Origin: Clostridia bacterium
GTDB taxonomy: Bacteria; Bacillota; Clostridia; Christensenellales; Borkfalkiaceae
Assembly: GCA_017462985.1 (NCBI GenBank)
Contig: JAFTQB010000016.1
Span: 33,100-97,099 of the forward strand
Length of the DNA: 64,000 nt
Direction: 5' to 3'
Shown piece after piece: positions 43,625 through 52,935 of the stretch. The notes under the pieces were generated by a model, which saw only the letters and a program-made list of their open reading frames with translations, searched no databases and was not told the DNA's origin. The stretch's first letter is position 1. Every line of letters begins with the position of its first letter. The position numbers and the translations under genes are program-made.

Positions 43625-46396
43625 ATGAAAATTAAAGCGGCTGTCAGACAAACGAATATGGGGGAACTCAAAGAGAGTAAGCCCACGCCCTACGCCGAGA
43701 ACCGAGAGGCGCTCGACAAGGCGGAAAAACTGGATAAGATCGACGTTTTCGATAAGCTTTTGATCGCGGACGACGAATACGAAATGCGCGATTACGGCGA
43801 CGGGCAACGGATCGGTATCGAATACGACGCCAACATACATACGGGAATGTCGGTAGTACTTCCCCACCAAAAACGCGCGGTTACCAAATTTTTGAGCGAT
43901 TTCCGCGGCGTCGGGATCCTTGCCGACGAAGTAGGTATGGGAAAAACGACGGAAGCGGGCATGATTTTGAGCGAGCTTGCCGAAAGAAAGGTGCTTTCGT
44001 CCATTCTCGTCGTTGCCGAAAATATGGATAACTGGGAAGCGACCCTTTCCGAACGTTTCGGCGTGCGGCAAATCAAGCGCGTGCAGGATAACGTGGGCAT
44101 TTTGAAAAATTGCGAAAGAAACCGCCCCAAAGTTCCGATGCTGATGTCGATGTCGGATTTTTGCGCGCTGACGTACAGCAACCTCGGCGGTATTTGCTTC
44201 GACGCGATCGTCGTGGACGAGGCGCACAATTTCAGCACGATGGAAAGCTGCGCAAGGGGTATGCAGGTGCTTTCCTTCTTGATGCGCGCAAAGATTGCGG
44301 CGGGCAAACCCTACTGTATTTTGGTTTCGGGTACTCCGCACAACGGAAACCTCGACAGTATGTTCAACCTTTGGTATTTCATCACGCAAAGAGGCGCGGT
44401 GGGCAACGCGTTCGATACGACGAAGAACGATCCTAAAGCCGCCGCGGCGCACGAGCATTACCTCAACTATTTGTGTAACGGCGCAAAGACGATTTCCGAG
44501 TTCATTGAAAACTGGAAAATTTCCATGCTCACGGGCAACGGGAAATACGCCAAGGAATACGAGGAGTTCGTGAAAAACCAAAAGGGCGGCGCGGGCGCTT
44601 CCGCGCGGCGCGGCGCGGCGGGCGAGTACGAGCTGAGAAACAAATTCCTCGACGAGAACCGCACGATCGCGGACGAGATCAGAAAAGCGACGAAAGCGAG
44701 CTACGACGGGCTGTTATCTTCGTTCATGATCCGTCAATCGAGAAAGGACCTTGAAACGCAGATCGAAAAGAAATCGGTCAACTATTATTTCCTGCCCGCG
44801 TTGGAGGGCGAACAGCGTATCCCTTATCGCTTCGTAACGGAAGTGGTGGAAATGCGCCGTGAAAAGGAATTCGACTTAATGGTGGACTTCCACGAAATCT
44901 ATTCGGAAAAAGCGGTGGAATACGACGGCAAGGTGATGAGTATGCGCACTTTTATGGAGATCGCATACCCCCGCGAAATTTGGGGCTGGCTGGGCGACGT
45001 CGACCGTTATTTCAGCAGCCAGATCGGTAGAATTTTGTTCGATATCCTCGATCAAAAACGGCTCTTTGAAACGGGCTTTATGGACGAATCGAAGGATTAC
45101 TACCGCGAGCTTTTCTGCGACGAATACAACCAGCATATCCAGAACCGTATCGAACTCATTGACGTAGGCAAAGACCTGTTCGTGGAAAAAGCGGAACAGC
45201 TCGTTTCGGCGGCGGAAGAAACCCCGCACGATAAGATCATCGTGTTCTTCGATTATTACAGCAAAGAAGATTTGAACAGAACGAGCGAGCCGCAGCGGCT
45301 GTACGATTGGCTGAAAGAAAACGCGCCGAAGATTTATAAGCGCGTGCTCTTTGCCAAGAACGAGCAAAGCGACAGCGACGCGATCGCGCAACAGTTCCTC
45401 TCTTCGGATAGCGATAATTATATCCTGTTTGCAAACGAAACGCTTTCGGAAAGCTACAACCTGCAAACGGCTTGCCATAAGATCATCAACTTCTCGATCT
45501 GCTATTCCCCTATTAAAATGGATCAGCGTATCGGGCGTATCGACCGTCTTGGGCAAAATCAAAACATTCAAGTGCTTTCGTTTGCGCAGATGAACACGCT
45601 CGAAGGCTTCATGCTCTCGTTCTTCAACAAGGTTCGCTTGATGAGCGGCGGGCAGGACGACGTTATTTTGGTTACGGGTTGCGATAACGATAACTCGACG
45701 ATGAAAAAATGTCCCGAATGCGGCGCGATCTATTTGTGTATCGAAGATATGCAGGAATGTCCCAACTGCTTGGGCGTAGAGCTGATCCCCTTGGAGATCA
45801 CGGCGACGTACGAGTGTAGTTCGAAAACCTGTAATTTCCGTTTGCAAAGAAGTACGATCGGGAACCCGTTCGGGGATTATCAATACGTATGTAACCGCGA
45901 TTCGCGCTTGCGCGCGTTGAAGCGCACGATGCGCGGCGACGAGGTTACCTATCAATGCGATAAGCGTTGCGCGCTTTTGCATTGTAGAAAAATCCGTAAC
46001 GCGAGAAGCCGCGGCGTGGAATGTAAAGCGCTCGACCTCGTGGAAAAGAATTATAACGTGTATATCGCCGACCTCGTGAACGCGTGCGCCAACTGCGAAA
46101 ACCATATTTGCGGCGGGTGCGACTTTGCTATCGACGTAGACGGCAGAGATAACTTCACGGGCAAAAAGACGGATAACGCCTGTATCGGTTGTAGGGAAGC
46201 GCCCTGCAAGCCGTACACGGTAAAGCCGGGCGGCGAGTGCCCGACTTGCGGCAATAAGCTCGTGTGCAATATGCCCACCACCTTCGACGCGTTCGCGAAA
46301 TTCATTTGGAATTTCGGCAACGGGTTCGTGCGGAACTTCCGCACCTCGTGCGACCGTATCGAAAAGATCGTTATGACGCTTGGGAACAAGGAGTAA
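43625..46396 (+). CDS. RapA/HepA-type SNF2 ATPase with zinc-binding C-terminus
   Basis: 923 aa. SF2 helicase: LPHQKRAVTKF and Walker A LADEVGMGKTTEAGMI (about 99-114), DEAHNF (near 196), SGTPHNG (near 234), and helicase C with the arginine finger region QRIGRIDRLGQNQ (near 632). The Walker A context is that of RapA/HepA-like and DISARM-type SNF2 proteins, which push along double-stranded DNA or release stalled complexes. The C-terminal ~230 residues hold at least nine CxxC-type or Cys/His pairs (CPECG, CPNC, CSSKTC, CDKRC, CANC, CIGC, CPTCG), an unusual zinc-rich extension. Long insert (about 260-380) with a Gly/Ala/Arg-rich segment. Tightly coupled to the Hsp70-like gene. Confidence 0.87.
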   Translation: MKIKAAVRQTNMGELKESKPTPYAENREALDKAEKLDKIDVFDKLLIADDEYEMRDYGDGQRIGIEYDANIHTGMSVVLPHQKRAVTKFLSDFRGVGILADEVGMGKTTEAGMILSELAERKVLSSILVVAENMDNWEATLSERFGVRQIKRVQDNVGILKNCERNRPKVPMLMSMSDFCALTYSNLGGICFDAIVVDEAHNFSTMESCARGMQVLSFLMRAKIAAGKPYCILVSGTPHNGNLDSMFNLWYFITQRGAVGNAFDTTKNDPKAAAAHEHYLNYLCNGAKTISEFIENWKISMLTGNGKYAKEYEEFVKNQKGGAGASARRGAAGEYELRNKFLDENRTIADEIRKATKASYDGLLSSFMIRQSRKDLETQIEKKSVNYYFLPALEGEQRIPYRFVTEVVEMRREKEFDLMVDFHEIYSEKAVEYDGKVMSMRTFMEIAYPREIWGWLGDVDRYFSSQIGRILFDILDQKRLFETGFMDESKDYYRELFCDEYNQHIQNRIELIDVGKDLFVEKAEQLVSAAEETPHDKIIVFFDYYSKEDLNRTSEPQRLYDWLKENAPKIYKRVLFAKNEQSDSDAIAQQFLSSDSDNYILFANETLSESYNLQTACHKIINFSICYSPIKMDQRIGRIDRLGQNQNIQVLSFAQMNTLEGFMLSFFNKVRLMSGGQDDVILVTGCDNDNSTMKKCPECGAIYLCIEDMQECPNCLGVELIPLEITATYECSSKTCNFRLQRSTIGNPFGDYQYVCNRDSRLRALKRTMRGDEVTYQCDKRCALLHCRKIRNARSRGVECKALDLVEKNYNVYIADLVNACANCENHICGGCDFAIDVDGRDNFTGKKTDNACIGCREAPCKPYTVKPGGECPTCGNKLVCNMPTTFDAFAKFIWNFGNGFVRNFRTSCDRIEKIVMTLGNKE

Positions 46397-46402
46397 GGCA
46401 AA

Positions 46403-48022
46403 ATGACTGAAATTAAAGTAACAGACAGAGAAAGTTTTGAAGACGTTTGCTTTCTGATCCGAGAAGGCCTTGCCCCCAAGGGCGTAACGCTGGACGGCTA
46501 CGATATCGTAACGGGCAACGAACGGTTCGTGTTGGTGGACGCGGGCAAAGAACACCGCGACGCCGAAGATAGAGAGGGCGGCTTCCACCGCTTCGACGCG
46601 TTGTACAGCGCGGAACACGCCGTAGGGCAGACTTGGGAAACGATGCTCTCCGACGTACTCAACTATTTCTACGAAAAACATTCCTACCTCGTTTACGACC
46701 CCATCGAAACGGACGAAAACGAGGATAAGGCGGATTGCGTACGCAAGGCGATTTCGAAAATTTACGGCGAAAAGCTGGACGGCAAGTACACCGTAGAGGA
46801 ACGGAACGACGAGCAGACGGAAGGGGAAAGCTATATCTACGAAGTGGCGATTAAGTTCAAATTGGAGCTTGGCGGTATTCCCATGCCCGTCATCAACAAA
46901 TTCTACCTCGATAAAAACTTCCGCGCGCTTTCTCCCGCGAGCTGTAAGAGGGTTTACGAACGCCTTTTGCACGAAAAGCAGGACGATACGGCGGAAAAGG
47001 AAGTCAACCGTTCGGCGGTGAACATGGATCAAGGTACGATGCAGAACATCACTTCCGCGATCGAAGAATTGGTGTATAACGAAGAGGACGGCTTCCATAG
47101 CTACCTCGTCGGCAGCGCGAGAGAGCAATTCGAGGAATTTTTGGAAGAACAGCGGCTCATTAATCAGCGCAGCGTAGACGGCGAGATATTCGCGCGCGAT
47201 TTCAAGATCCGCTACGTCGCGTATATCAAAACGCAAGCGAAAAACTACGTGGTGCGCGATTTGAAAGGCAACGCGCTCTTCTACGCGGAACGCGGCAACA
47301 GCGACGTTTCGCTCACTTGCGCTTATTGCGAGGAAGAGCTGATCGACGGCAACGTGATCACGATCGGGGAAGAGGGCGCGCAAAAGACCTTCGTGCTCGA
47401 TTTAAGCGATAAGATCAACCTCGGCTTAACCGAACAGGATTGGCGCGAGATCGAAGAGGATAAGAAAATGGCTTCGCATTGCGCGCAGCAATCCTGCCAA
47501 TGGAAAGGCGGCGAATGTAAGCGCTTCTATTGCGAAAGCAAGATGCAGCAATGCAGCGAATGTAACCGTTCGTTCTGTTTCGACTGTACGCACGACGAGG
47601 TTATCCGTCGCCGTATCGGTCAGGACGGCACGGAAGAAATCATTCATATCCCCTGCGCGCATTTCGTGGTGGATACGCTCGATTACGAGCCGAAAGCAAA
47701 CGTGTTCACCTGTTTTTCCTGTCAGCGCAGCTTCATCAAAGATTTCCGCAACCCCAACCGCACCCTTTGCGAAGTGTGCGCCAAGGTGGAAACGCCTACG
47801 ACGGCGGATCGGGACGCGTGCCGCGATCTGTATTTGATGCACAAAAATCTTTTGCCGCTCCAAATGCGGGATAAGGAAAACCTTTGCGAAGAGGACGCGC
47901 AAAAGATCGTATTCGGTATCTACAAAAAAGGTCAATTTAAATTCCGTTATATCATCGACAAGAACGAATGTAGAATTGCGATGGAAAAAGGTAAGTTGAT
48001 CGGTGGGAGGGTTCAAAAATGA
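46403..48022 (+). CDS. Zinc-cysteine protein of unknown function
   Basis: 539 aa. The N-terminal half is mixed alpha/beta and acidic, without recognised motifs; residues about 300-470 hold Cys pairs CAYC, C..C (HCAQQSCQWKGGEC), CSECNRSFCFDC, CFSC and CEVC, pointing to several zinc sites of RING/FYVE/ribbon type. No catalytic residues recognised. It starts 6 nt after the SNF2 gene, whose C-terminus is also zinc-rich, and overlaps the next gene by 4 nt (ATGA), so the three products are made together and may form a complex. Role is unknown; a recognition or adaptor subunit is my inference. Confidence 0.6.
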   Translation: MTEIKVTDRESFEDVCFLIREGLAPKGVTLDGYDIVTGNERFVLVDAGKEHRDAEDREGGFHRFDALYSAEHAVGQTWETMLSDVLNYFYEKHSYLVYDPIETDENEDKADCVRKAISKIYGEKLDGKYTVEERNDEQTEGESYIYEVAIKFKLELGGIPMPVINKFYLDKNFRALSPASCKRVYERLLHEKQDDTAEKEVNRSAVNMDQGTMQNITSAIEELVYNEEDGFHSYLVGSAREQFEEFLEEQRLINQRSVDGEIFARDFKIRYVAYIKTQAKNYVVRDLKGNALFYAERGNSDVSLTCAYCEEELIDGNVITIGEEGAQKTFVLDLSDKINLGLTEQDWREIEEDKKMASHCAQQSCQWKGGECKRFYCESKMQQCSECNRSFCFDCTHDEVIRRRIGQDGTEEIIHIPCAHFVVDTLDYEPKANVFTCFSCQRSFIKDFRNPNRTLCEVCAKVETPTTADRDACRDLYLMHKNLLPLQMRDKENLCEEDAQKIVFGIYKKGQFKFRYIIDKNECRIAMEKGKLIGGRVQK

Positions 48023-51000
48023 GTAAGAGCCAAAAATCCAACAAATACATAAAGGATTGGCGTATTTCGGGCAAGCAGTACGCGGAATCGGAACGGGGCG
48101 TGTACGAAAGTAAAAACGTTTCCGTCATCATTGCGCTCGTGCTTTCGCTCGTCGCCAACCTTTTGTCCTTGATCTGTATCATCGTATCGGGGATCGACCT
48201 CGGCATTGCGTTCGTGGCGCTCATGCTCGCTTCGGATATTGCGTTCATCGTGCTGTTCAGCAAAGTCAATTTCTGCTGTCGGTATTCGGCGCTGTTCGTC
48301 GCGATCTATTTGGCGTTCAACGTGGTGATGACGGTGCTTTCCATTCTTTGCGGCTTCTCCGTGATCGGCGACGGCTCGCTCTTTACGGTGTTCGGCTTGA
48401 TCATGCGTATCGCTTCCCTGCTCGTGTTTAGCGCGGTGCTGTTGATGAGCGTGGTAACGGCGAGAAAAACCAAGAAAGTTATGTCCGCTTCCATCGTTCT
48501 TTCGGTGATCATGCTTGGCGGCTTGGTATATACCCAGCTGTTCGGCGGCGGCTATTACGGTCAAAACTTCTCGGTGCTGAGCGGCGAACGCACGGTGGAA
48601 TACGTGCTTTGCGAAAACGAAATGGGCGAAAGCTACTATAAGGCTTCTCGCGTGCTCCCCGGCTTGGGCACGAAAGTAGTCGTGGACGATACCTATTTGG
48701 GCGCGGAAGTGCGCGAGATCGAAGCGGAAGTCTTAACGGCGCAACGCTTGCAATCGATCAAGATCAACGGCGAAAAAGCGAAAACTGTGGTGAACGCGGA
48801 ATCGCTTGCGGAAGCGAAATACTTGCCGAAGATTACCGTGGAAAAGACGGCGATCGAAGCGTACAGAAACGCGGCGTTCACGGCGGAAAGCGCGGCGGCG
48901 AGAGATATCCTCGCCAACTCTTTTACGCCCGTTTTGGAAGCTAACGAGGTTGCCGTTCGCTTCCTGTACGATACCGATTTGGTGGCGAGCGAGCTTTACA
49001 ATAAGCAGAACGTAATGCCCGTTTTGATCAAGCAAAAGGGCGAAAGCGTTACCCTTTCCGATCTGACGGAATTGTTGCAAAATTATTATACGCAGGAAAC
49101 GCCCCTCGAATGGTCGTACGAAAACGCGTACGGCTGGAATTTGCTCGGCTTGACGGTGGACGGCGAAAGCGTGATCGATACGCAGCTTTCGGGCAGCGTG
49201 GACGTTGCGGTGAGCTTCGAACAGGTGAAGAAGATCAACTTCGAGTTGCTGGACGCGTATCAACCCACCGACTTTGACAGCGTTGGCTATATTTCCCAAA
49301 GCGCGGAAGAAGTAACGGTGGCTTACGACACGCGCGAGGGCTGTTTCGTTACGATGACCTTGGACGAGGGCATCGGATTTACGACGAACGAAGAATCGTT
49401 GCGTGCGGCGGCGTTCCAAGCGAGCGGCACCGATCTGACGGCGAGCGTGGTATACGAACTGTACGATCCCGTCATCGATTATTTCGGAATTTTTGCAAAC
49501 GAAGAAACGGCGGCGAAAACGACGTTTACCTACGGCGATATTTTGAACGCGCAATACGCGATTAAGGAACACGGCGCGAATATTTCGTATACGCTCACCG
49601 AAAAGCAAGGCGAAAGCAATGCCGAGCCGCTTGAATTTGCGAGCGGCGAAGCGTTCGGCGTGCGCGTACCCAATACGATAGTATATAAATTAGTCGCGCG
49701 CGTAGACGATAAGTACGTCGGTAAAGATATGTTCAAGGAAACGGAACAAGAAATCACCGTGCAAATGAACAAGAAAAATATCGAAATGTCGTGGAACCTT
49801 GACGATATGCCCGCGGATAATATTTACGACGGCGACGAGCATACCGTTACCTACACGATCGACCAATCGCAAGCGGTGGATTTGAACGGCGTAGTAGACG
49901 TGATCGCGGTGGGTGAAAAGAGCAACATGACGGTGAAAAACGTCGTTGAGGGCGGTTATACCTTCACCGTAGCGTTGACGGACGACAACGCCGCCAAATA
50001 CAATCTTACCAATCCCATTGCGACGTATACGCTGAACAAAAAGACGGTTACGGCGGATTGGTTCGTGCAGGGTACGGGCTATAATAAAACGGCGTACACG
50101 GATAGCGGCGTAACCTATAACGGCTACGATTATACCCTTTCGGCAACCTATACGGGCGTAGATCAAACGCAGCCCGTTGCGTTGGAAACCGTTCCGCAAA
50201 ACAATGGCGTTGGCAGGGGAGCGGGTATGTATTATACGGTTGTGGGATTTGCTTCCGATGATGAAAAGCAAAACTATACGCTGGAAGAAGCCGATAAAAC
50301 GCTGTTGATCAACAAGGCGCAAAGAGCGATCTCTTGGTATAACGGCGCAGCGGCTTACGACGCGGAAACGGGCGTTGTGTATAAGGGCGCGAATTATGAA
50401 CTTACGCCGAAATATACCGACGTTTATGGGGTTCAGCAAACGGTGGTTGCGACGGGTACCCGCAAAAACGTGGGTACGCAATTGGTAACCACGCCTTCGT
50501 CAAACGATAACTATACCTTTACGGATTATTCGGTAACGCTGAAAATTACCGAATATATCGTAGAGGCGCTTGCATGGGAAACGGGCAGCTTTACCTATAC
50601 GGGTAACGCTCAAATGCCGAAGCCTTATTTTACGGGCGTAGGCGACGACGCGGCGACAAGACAATATGCGACGGTAACCGCTGACAGCGTGAACGCAGGT
50701 TCGCGCATGGCGACGGCGGGCGCGCCTGTAAACGACAATTATAAATTCTCGGATAGCGTTGCCAATAAAACGGAAGCGTTCACGATCGGAAAAGCGACGG
50801 CAACGGTTACGTGGGGAAAATCTTCGTTCACCTATAACGGCGAAAAGCAAACGCCCACGGCGACGATTACGGGCGTAACGGCAGCTGGGGAATTGGATAG
50901 CGAAGTAACCGTGAATAAAGAAAATATCAACGCGGATTCCTATACGGCAACGGTATCGTTGACGGATTCGACGGATATCAACAACTATACGCTTCTTGCA

Positions 51001-52929
51001 AGCGGCGATACGAAATCGGCAACAACAACCTTCACGATTGGAAAAGCAACGGCGACGGTTACGTGGGGCAACACTTCGTTTACCTATAACGGCGAAAAGC
51101 AAACGCCCACGGCGACGATTACGGGCGTAACGGCAGATGGGAAATTGGATAGCGAAGTAACCGTGAATAAAGAAAATATCAACGCGGATTCCTATACGGC
51201 AACGGTATCGTTGACGGATTCGACGGATATCAATAACTATACGCTTACTTTCGGTAGCGCGGTTAGCTCGGTGGATAAAGCGTTCACGATTGGAAAAGCA
51301 ACGGCGACGGTTACGTGGGATCAAACGGTATTTACCTATAACGGTTCTGCGCAGTGTCCTCAGCCGACGGTCACGGGCGTGAATAATACGCCTTTGACGA
51401 GTTCGGTAAGCGGCGAGAAAACGAACGCAAGCGCGGGCAATTATACGGCGACGGTATCGTTGACGAACGAAACGGATATTCAAAACTATAATTATAACGC
51501 AACGACCTCGTTTAAAATCAACAAAGCGACGGTAGAGGTGGATTGGACTGTAGGTACTTATACTTATACGGGTTCGGAGCAAAAACCTACGGCGCAATTT
51601 ACGGGCGTTGGTAACGACGGCAATATCAATTTGAACGTAACCGTTGATGGCGGGATCAATGCGGGAACGCATACGGCAACGGCTTCTACGGATAACGGAA
51701 ACTACACGCTGACGGGATATAGCAAATCTTATACGATCGCGCCAAAAGAAATCAATGGTACGGCAATCAATTGGAGCAAGTATGAAGGATTTTATTATAA
51801 GGCGGGCATTCAACAAAAACCCGAGGCGAATTTTGCGGGCGTTGGTAACGACGGCACTATCAATTTGACCGTAAGTGTTGTTGGCGGGATCAATGCGGGA
51901 ACGTATACGGCAACGGCTTCCACTTCGAATACAAACTACACGCTGATCGGAGTTTTGACTAAATCGTATGAAATTGCACAGGCGGAAGTAACCGTATCGT
52001 GGGGAACGACTTTATCGTGGATCTACGACAATAATCCTCACAGACCTGATGTAACCGTGGGCTTGCAAAACGGCAACGGCAATTCTTATTATACGGTAAG
52101 CAATCAAGAAACGGACGTCGGCTCTTATATCGCGACGGTTACGCTGACGGATACGACGAATTATAAATTTGCGGACGGTGCGGTAGCTTCGCAAGCATTT
52201 GCAATTACTCAAGCGGAATTTACCGTGACTTGGACGAATATTACGCTGACTTATGACGGCACGTCGAAAGCGCCTACGGCAAGTGTAAAGACGACTAACG
52301 GCGCAACGCCTACACTTGCAGTAGTCGTAGCGGAAGGTTCTGCGATCAATGTTGGTTCGTATACGGCAAGTATCAGCTTCGATACGAAAAACTTCAAGTG
52401 TACGGACGGCGCAACGACTTCGTTTAAGATCACGGCGAAAGAGGTTGAGGTGGATTGGACAAATACCGTTTTGACTTATAACGGTGAAGAGCAAGCGCCT
52501 AAGGCGACTTATAAGGATATAAACGGCAATGATGTTGATGTTGATTTGACTATAAGCGGTGCAAAAGTGAACGTAGGTACAGGTTATACGGCGACAGCAA
52601 CGCTTGATAACAACAACTATACTTTAAAGGCTTCGACGGCAACGACGACCTTTGAAATCGTTTCGGCGCAAGTAGACGTTTCTTGGACGAATGACGGGAA
52701 CGGTATTCCCCAGCCTACTTTCTCTGTGGGCGGTAAAACGGTTACGCTGTCGTGTACCCGTACCGTAAAGATGAAAGGCACCGATCAAACGGTTTCCGAA
52801 AGCGATTATGCGAATTTGGAAGCGGGCGAATACGTTGTTACGATTGCGTTGACGGGCAATGACGCCAACAATTATAGCCTTAAGGACAACGATACAGAGT
52901 TCACGGTAGAAAACGACGAGGAGGAGTAA
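48019..52929 (+). CDS. Five-TM protein with ~13 extracellular MBG-like repeats
   Basis: 1636 aa. Five membrane helices (about 34-58, 61-80, 88-113, 120-146, 153-175), then a ~400-residue external domain, then from about residue 585 a chain of ~13 beta repeats of 75-90 residues. Each has the pattern W..T..TYNG..Q.P.A.....G...... A.(S/T)YTATV......NY, resembling MBG/bacterial Ig-like modules. Two neighbouring repeats are nearly identical at DNA level (50788-51039 and 51040-51291). No signal peptide and no LPXTG motif; the TM block anchors it. The repeats may make it a stalk or adhesin-like arm. Finding it inside a nucleic-acid/ATPase operon is odd. It overlaps the zinc-cysteine gene by 4 nt. 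Confidence 0.75.
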   Translation: MSKSQKSNKYIKDWRISGKQYAESERGVYESKNVSVIIALVLSLVANLLSLICIIVSGIDLGIAFVALMLASDIAFIVLFSKVNFCCRYSALFVAIYLAFNVVMTVLSILCGFSVIGDGSLFTVFGLIMRIASLLVFSAVLLMSVVTARKTKKVMSASIVLSVIMLGGLVYTQLFGGGYYGQNFSVLSGERTVEYVLCENEMGESYYKASRVLPGLGTKVVVDDTYLGAEVREIEAEVLTAQRLQSIKINGEKAKTVVNAESLAEAKYLPKITVEKTAIEAYRNAAFTAESAAARDILANSFTPVLEANEVAVRFLYDTDLVASELYNKQNVMPVLIKQKGESVTLSDLTELLQNYYTQETPLEWSYENAYGWNLLGLTVDGESVIDTQLSGSVDVAVSFEQVKKINFELLDAYQPTDFDSVGYISQSAEEVTVAYDTREGCFVTMTLDEGIGFTTNEESLRAAAFQASGTDLTASVVYELYDPVIDYFGIFANEETAAKTTFTYGDILNAQYAIKEHGANISYTLTEKQGESNAEPLEFASGEAFGVRVPNTIVYKLVARVDDKYVGKDMFKETEQEITVQMNKKNIEMSWNLDDMPADNIYDGDEHTVTYTIDQSQAVDLNGVVDVIAVGEKSNMTVKNVVEGGYTFTVALTDDNAAKYNLTNPIATYTLNKKTVTADWFVQGTGYNKTAYTDSGVTYNGYDYTLSATYTGVDQTQPVALETVPQNNGVGRGAGMYYTVVGFASDDEKQNYTLEEADKTLLINKAQRAISWYNGAAAYDAETGVVYKGANYELTPKYTDVYGVQQTVVATGTRKNVGTQLVTTPSSNDNYTFTDYSVTLKITEYIVEALAWETGSFTYTGNAQMPKPYFTGVGDDAATRQYATVTADSVNAGSRMATAGAPVNDNYKFSDSVANKTEAFTIGKATATVTWGKSSFTYNGEKQTPTATITGVTAAGELDSEVTVNKENINADSYTATVSLTDSTDINNYTLLASGDTKSATTTFTIGKATATVTWGNTSFTYNGEKQTPTATITGVTADGKLDSEVTVNKENINADSYTATVSLTDSTDINNYTLTFGSAVSSVDKAFTIGKATATVTWDQTVFTYNGSAQCPQPTVTGVNNTPLTSSVSGEKTNASAGNYTATVSLTNETDIQNYNYNATTSFKINKATVEVDWTVGTYTYTGSEQKPTAQFTGVGNDGNINLNVTVDGGINAGTHTATASTDNGNYTLTGYSKSYTIAPKEINGTAINWSKYEGFYYKAGIQQKPEANFAGVGNDGTINLTVSVVGGINAGTYTATASTSNTNYTLIGVLTKSYEIAQAEVTVSWGTTLSWIYDNNPHRPDVTVGLQNGNGNSYYTVSNQETDVGSYIATVTLTDTTNYKFADGAVASQAFAITQAEFTVTWTNITLTYDGTSKAPTASVKTTNGATPTLAVVVAEGSAINVGSYTASISFDTKNFKCTDGATTSFKITAKEVEVDWTNTVLTYNGEEQAPKATYKDINGNDVDVDLTISGAKVNVGTGYTATATLDNNNYTLKASTATTTFEIVSAQVDVSWTNDGNGIPQPTFSVGGKTVTLSCTRTVKMKGTDQTVSESDYANLEAGEYVVTIALTGNDANNYSLKDNDTEFTVENDEEE
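50788..51291 (+). repeat. Two tandem 252-bp repeats inside the MBG-like gene
   Basis: Units 50788-51039 and 51040-51291 share long identical stretches, for example across 50839-50880 and 51091-51132, at an exact 252-bp offset (84 codons). A third unit starts at 51292 and diverges after ~30 bp. The near identity suggests recent duplication or gene conversion, so repeat number may vary among strains. Confidence 0.9.
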
Positions 52930-52935
52930 GGGCAT

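Noticed and set aside
41810-47383. Two long minus-strand frames (923 and 835 aa) opposite the Hsp70-like, SNF2 and zinc-cysteine genes
   Set aside because: Antisense shadows of genes with clear ATPase and zinc motifs; no start signals.
50788-51540. Regularly spaced repeats as a CRISPR array
   Set aside because: Units are 252 bp, in frame, and encode beta domains; no short direct repeats with unique spacers and no cas genes.
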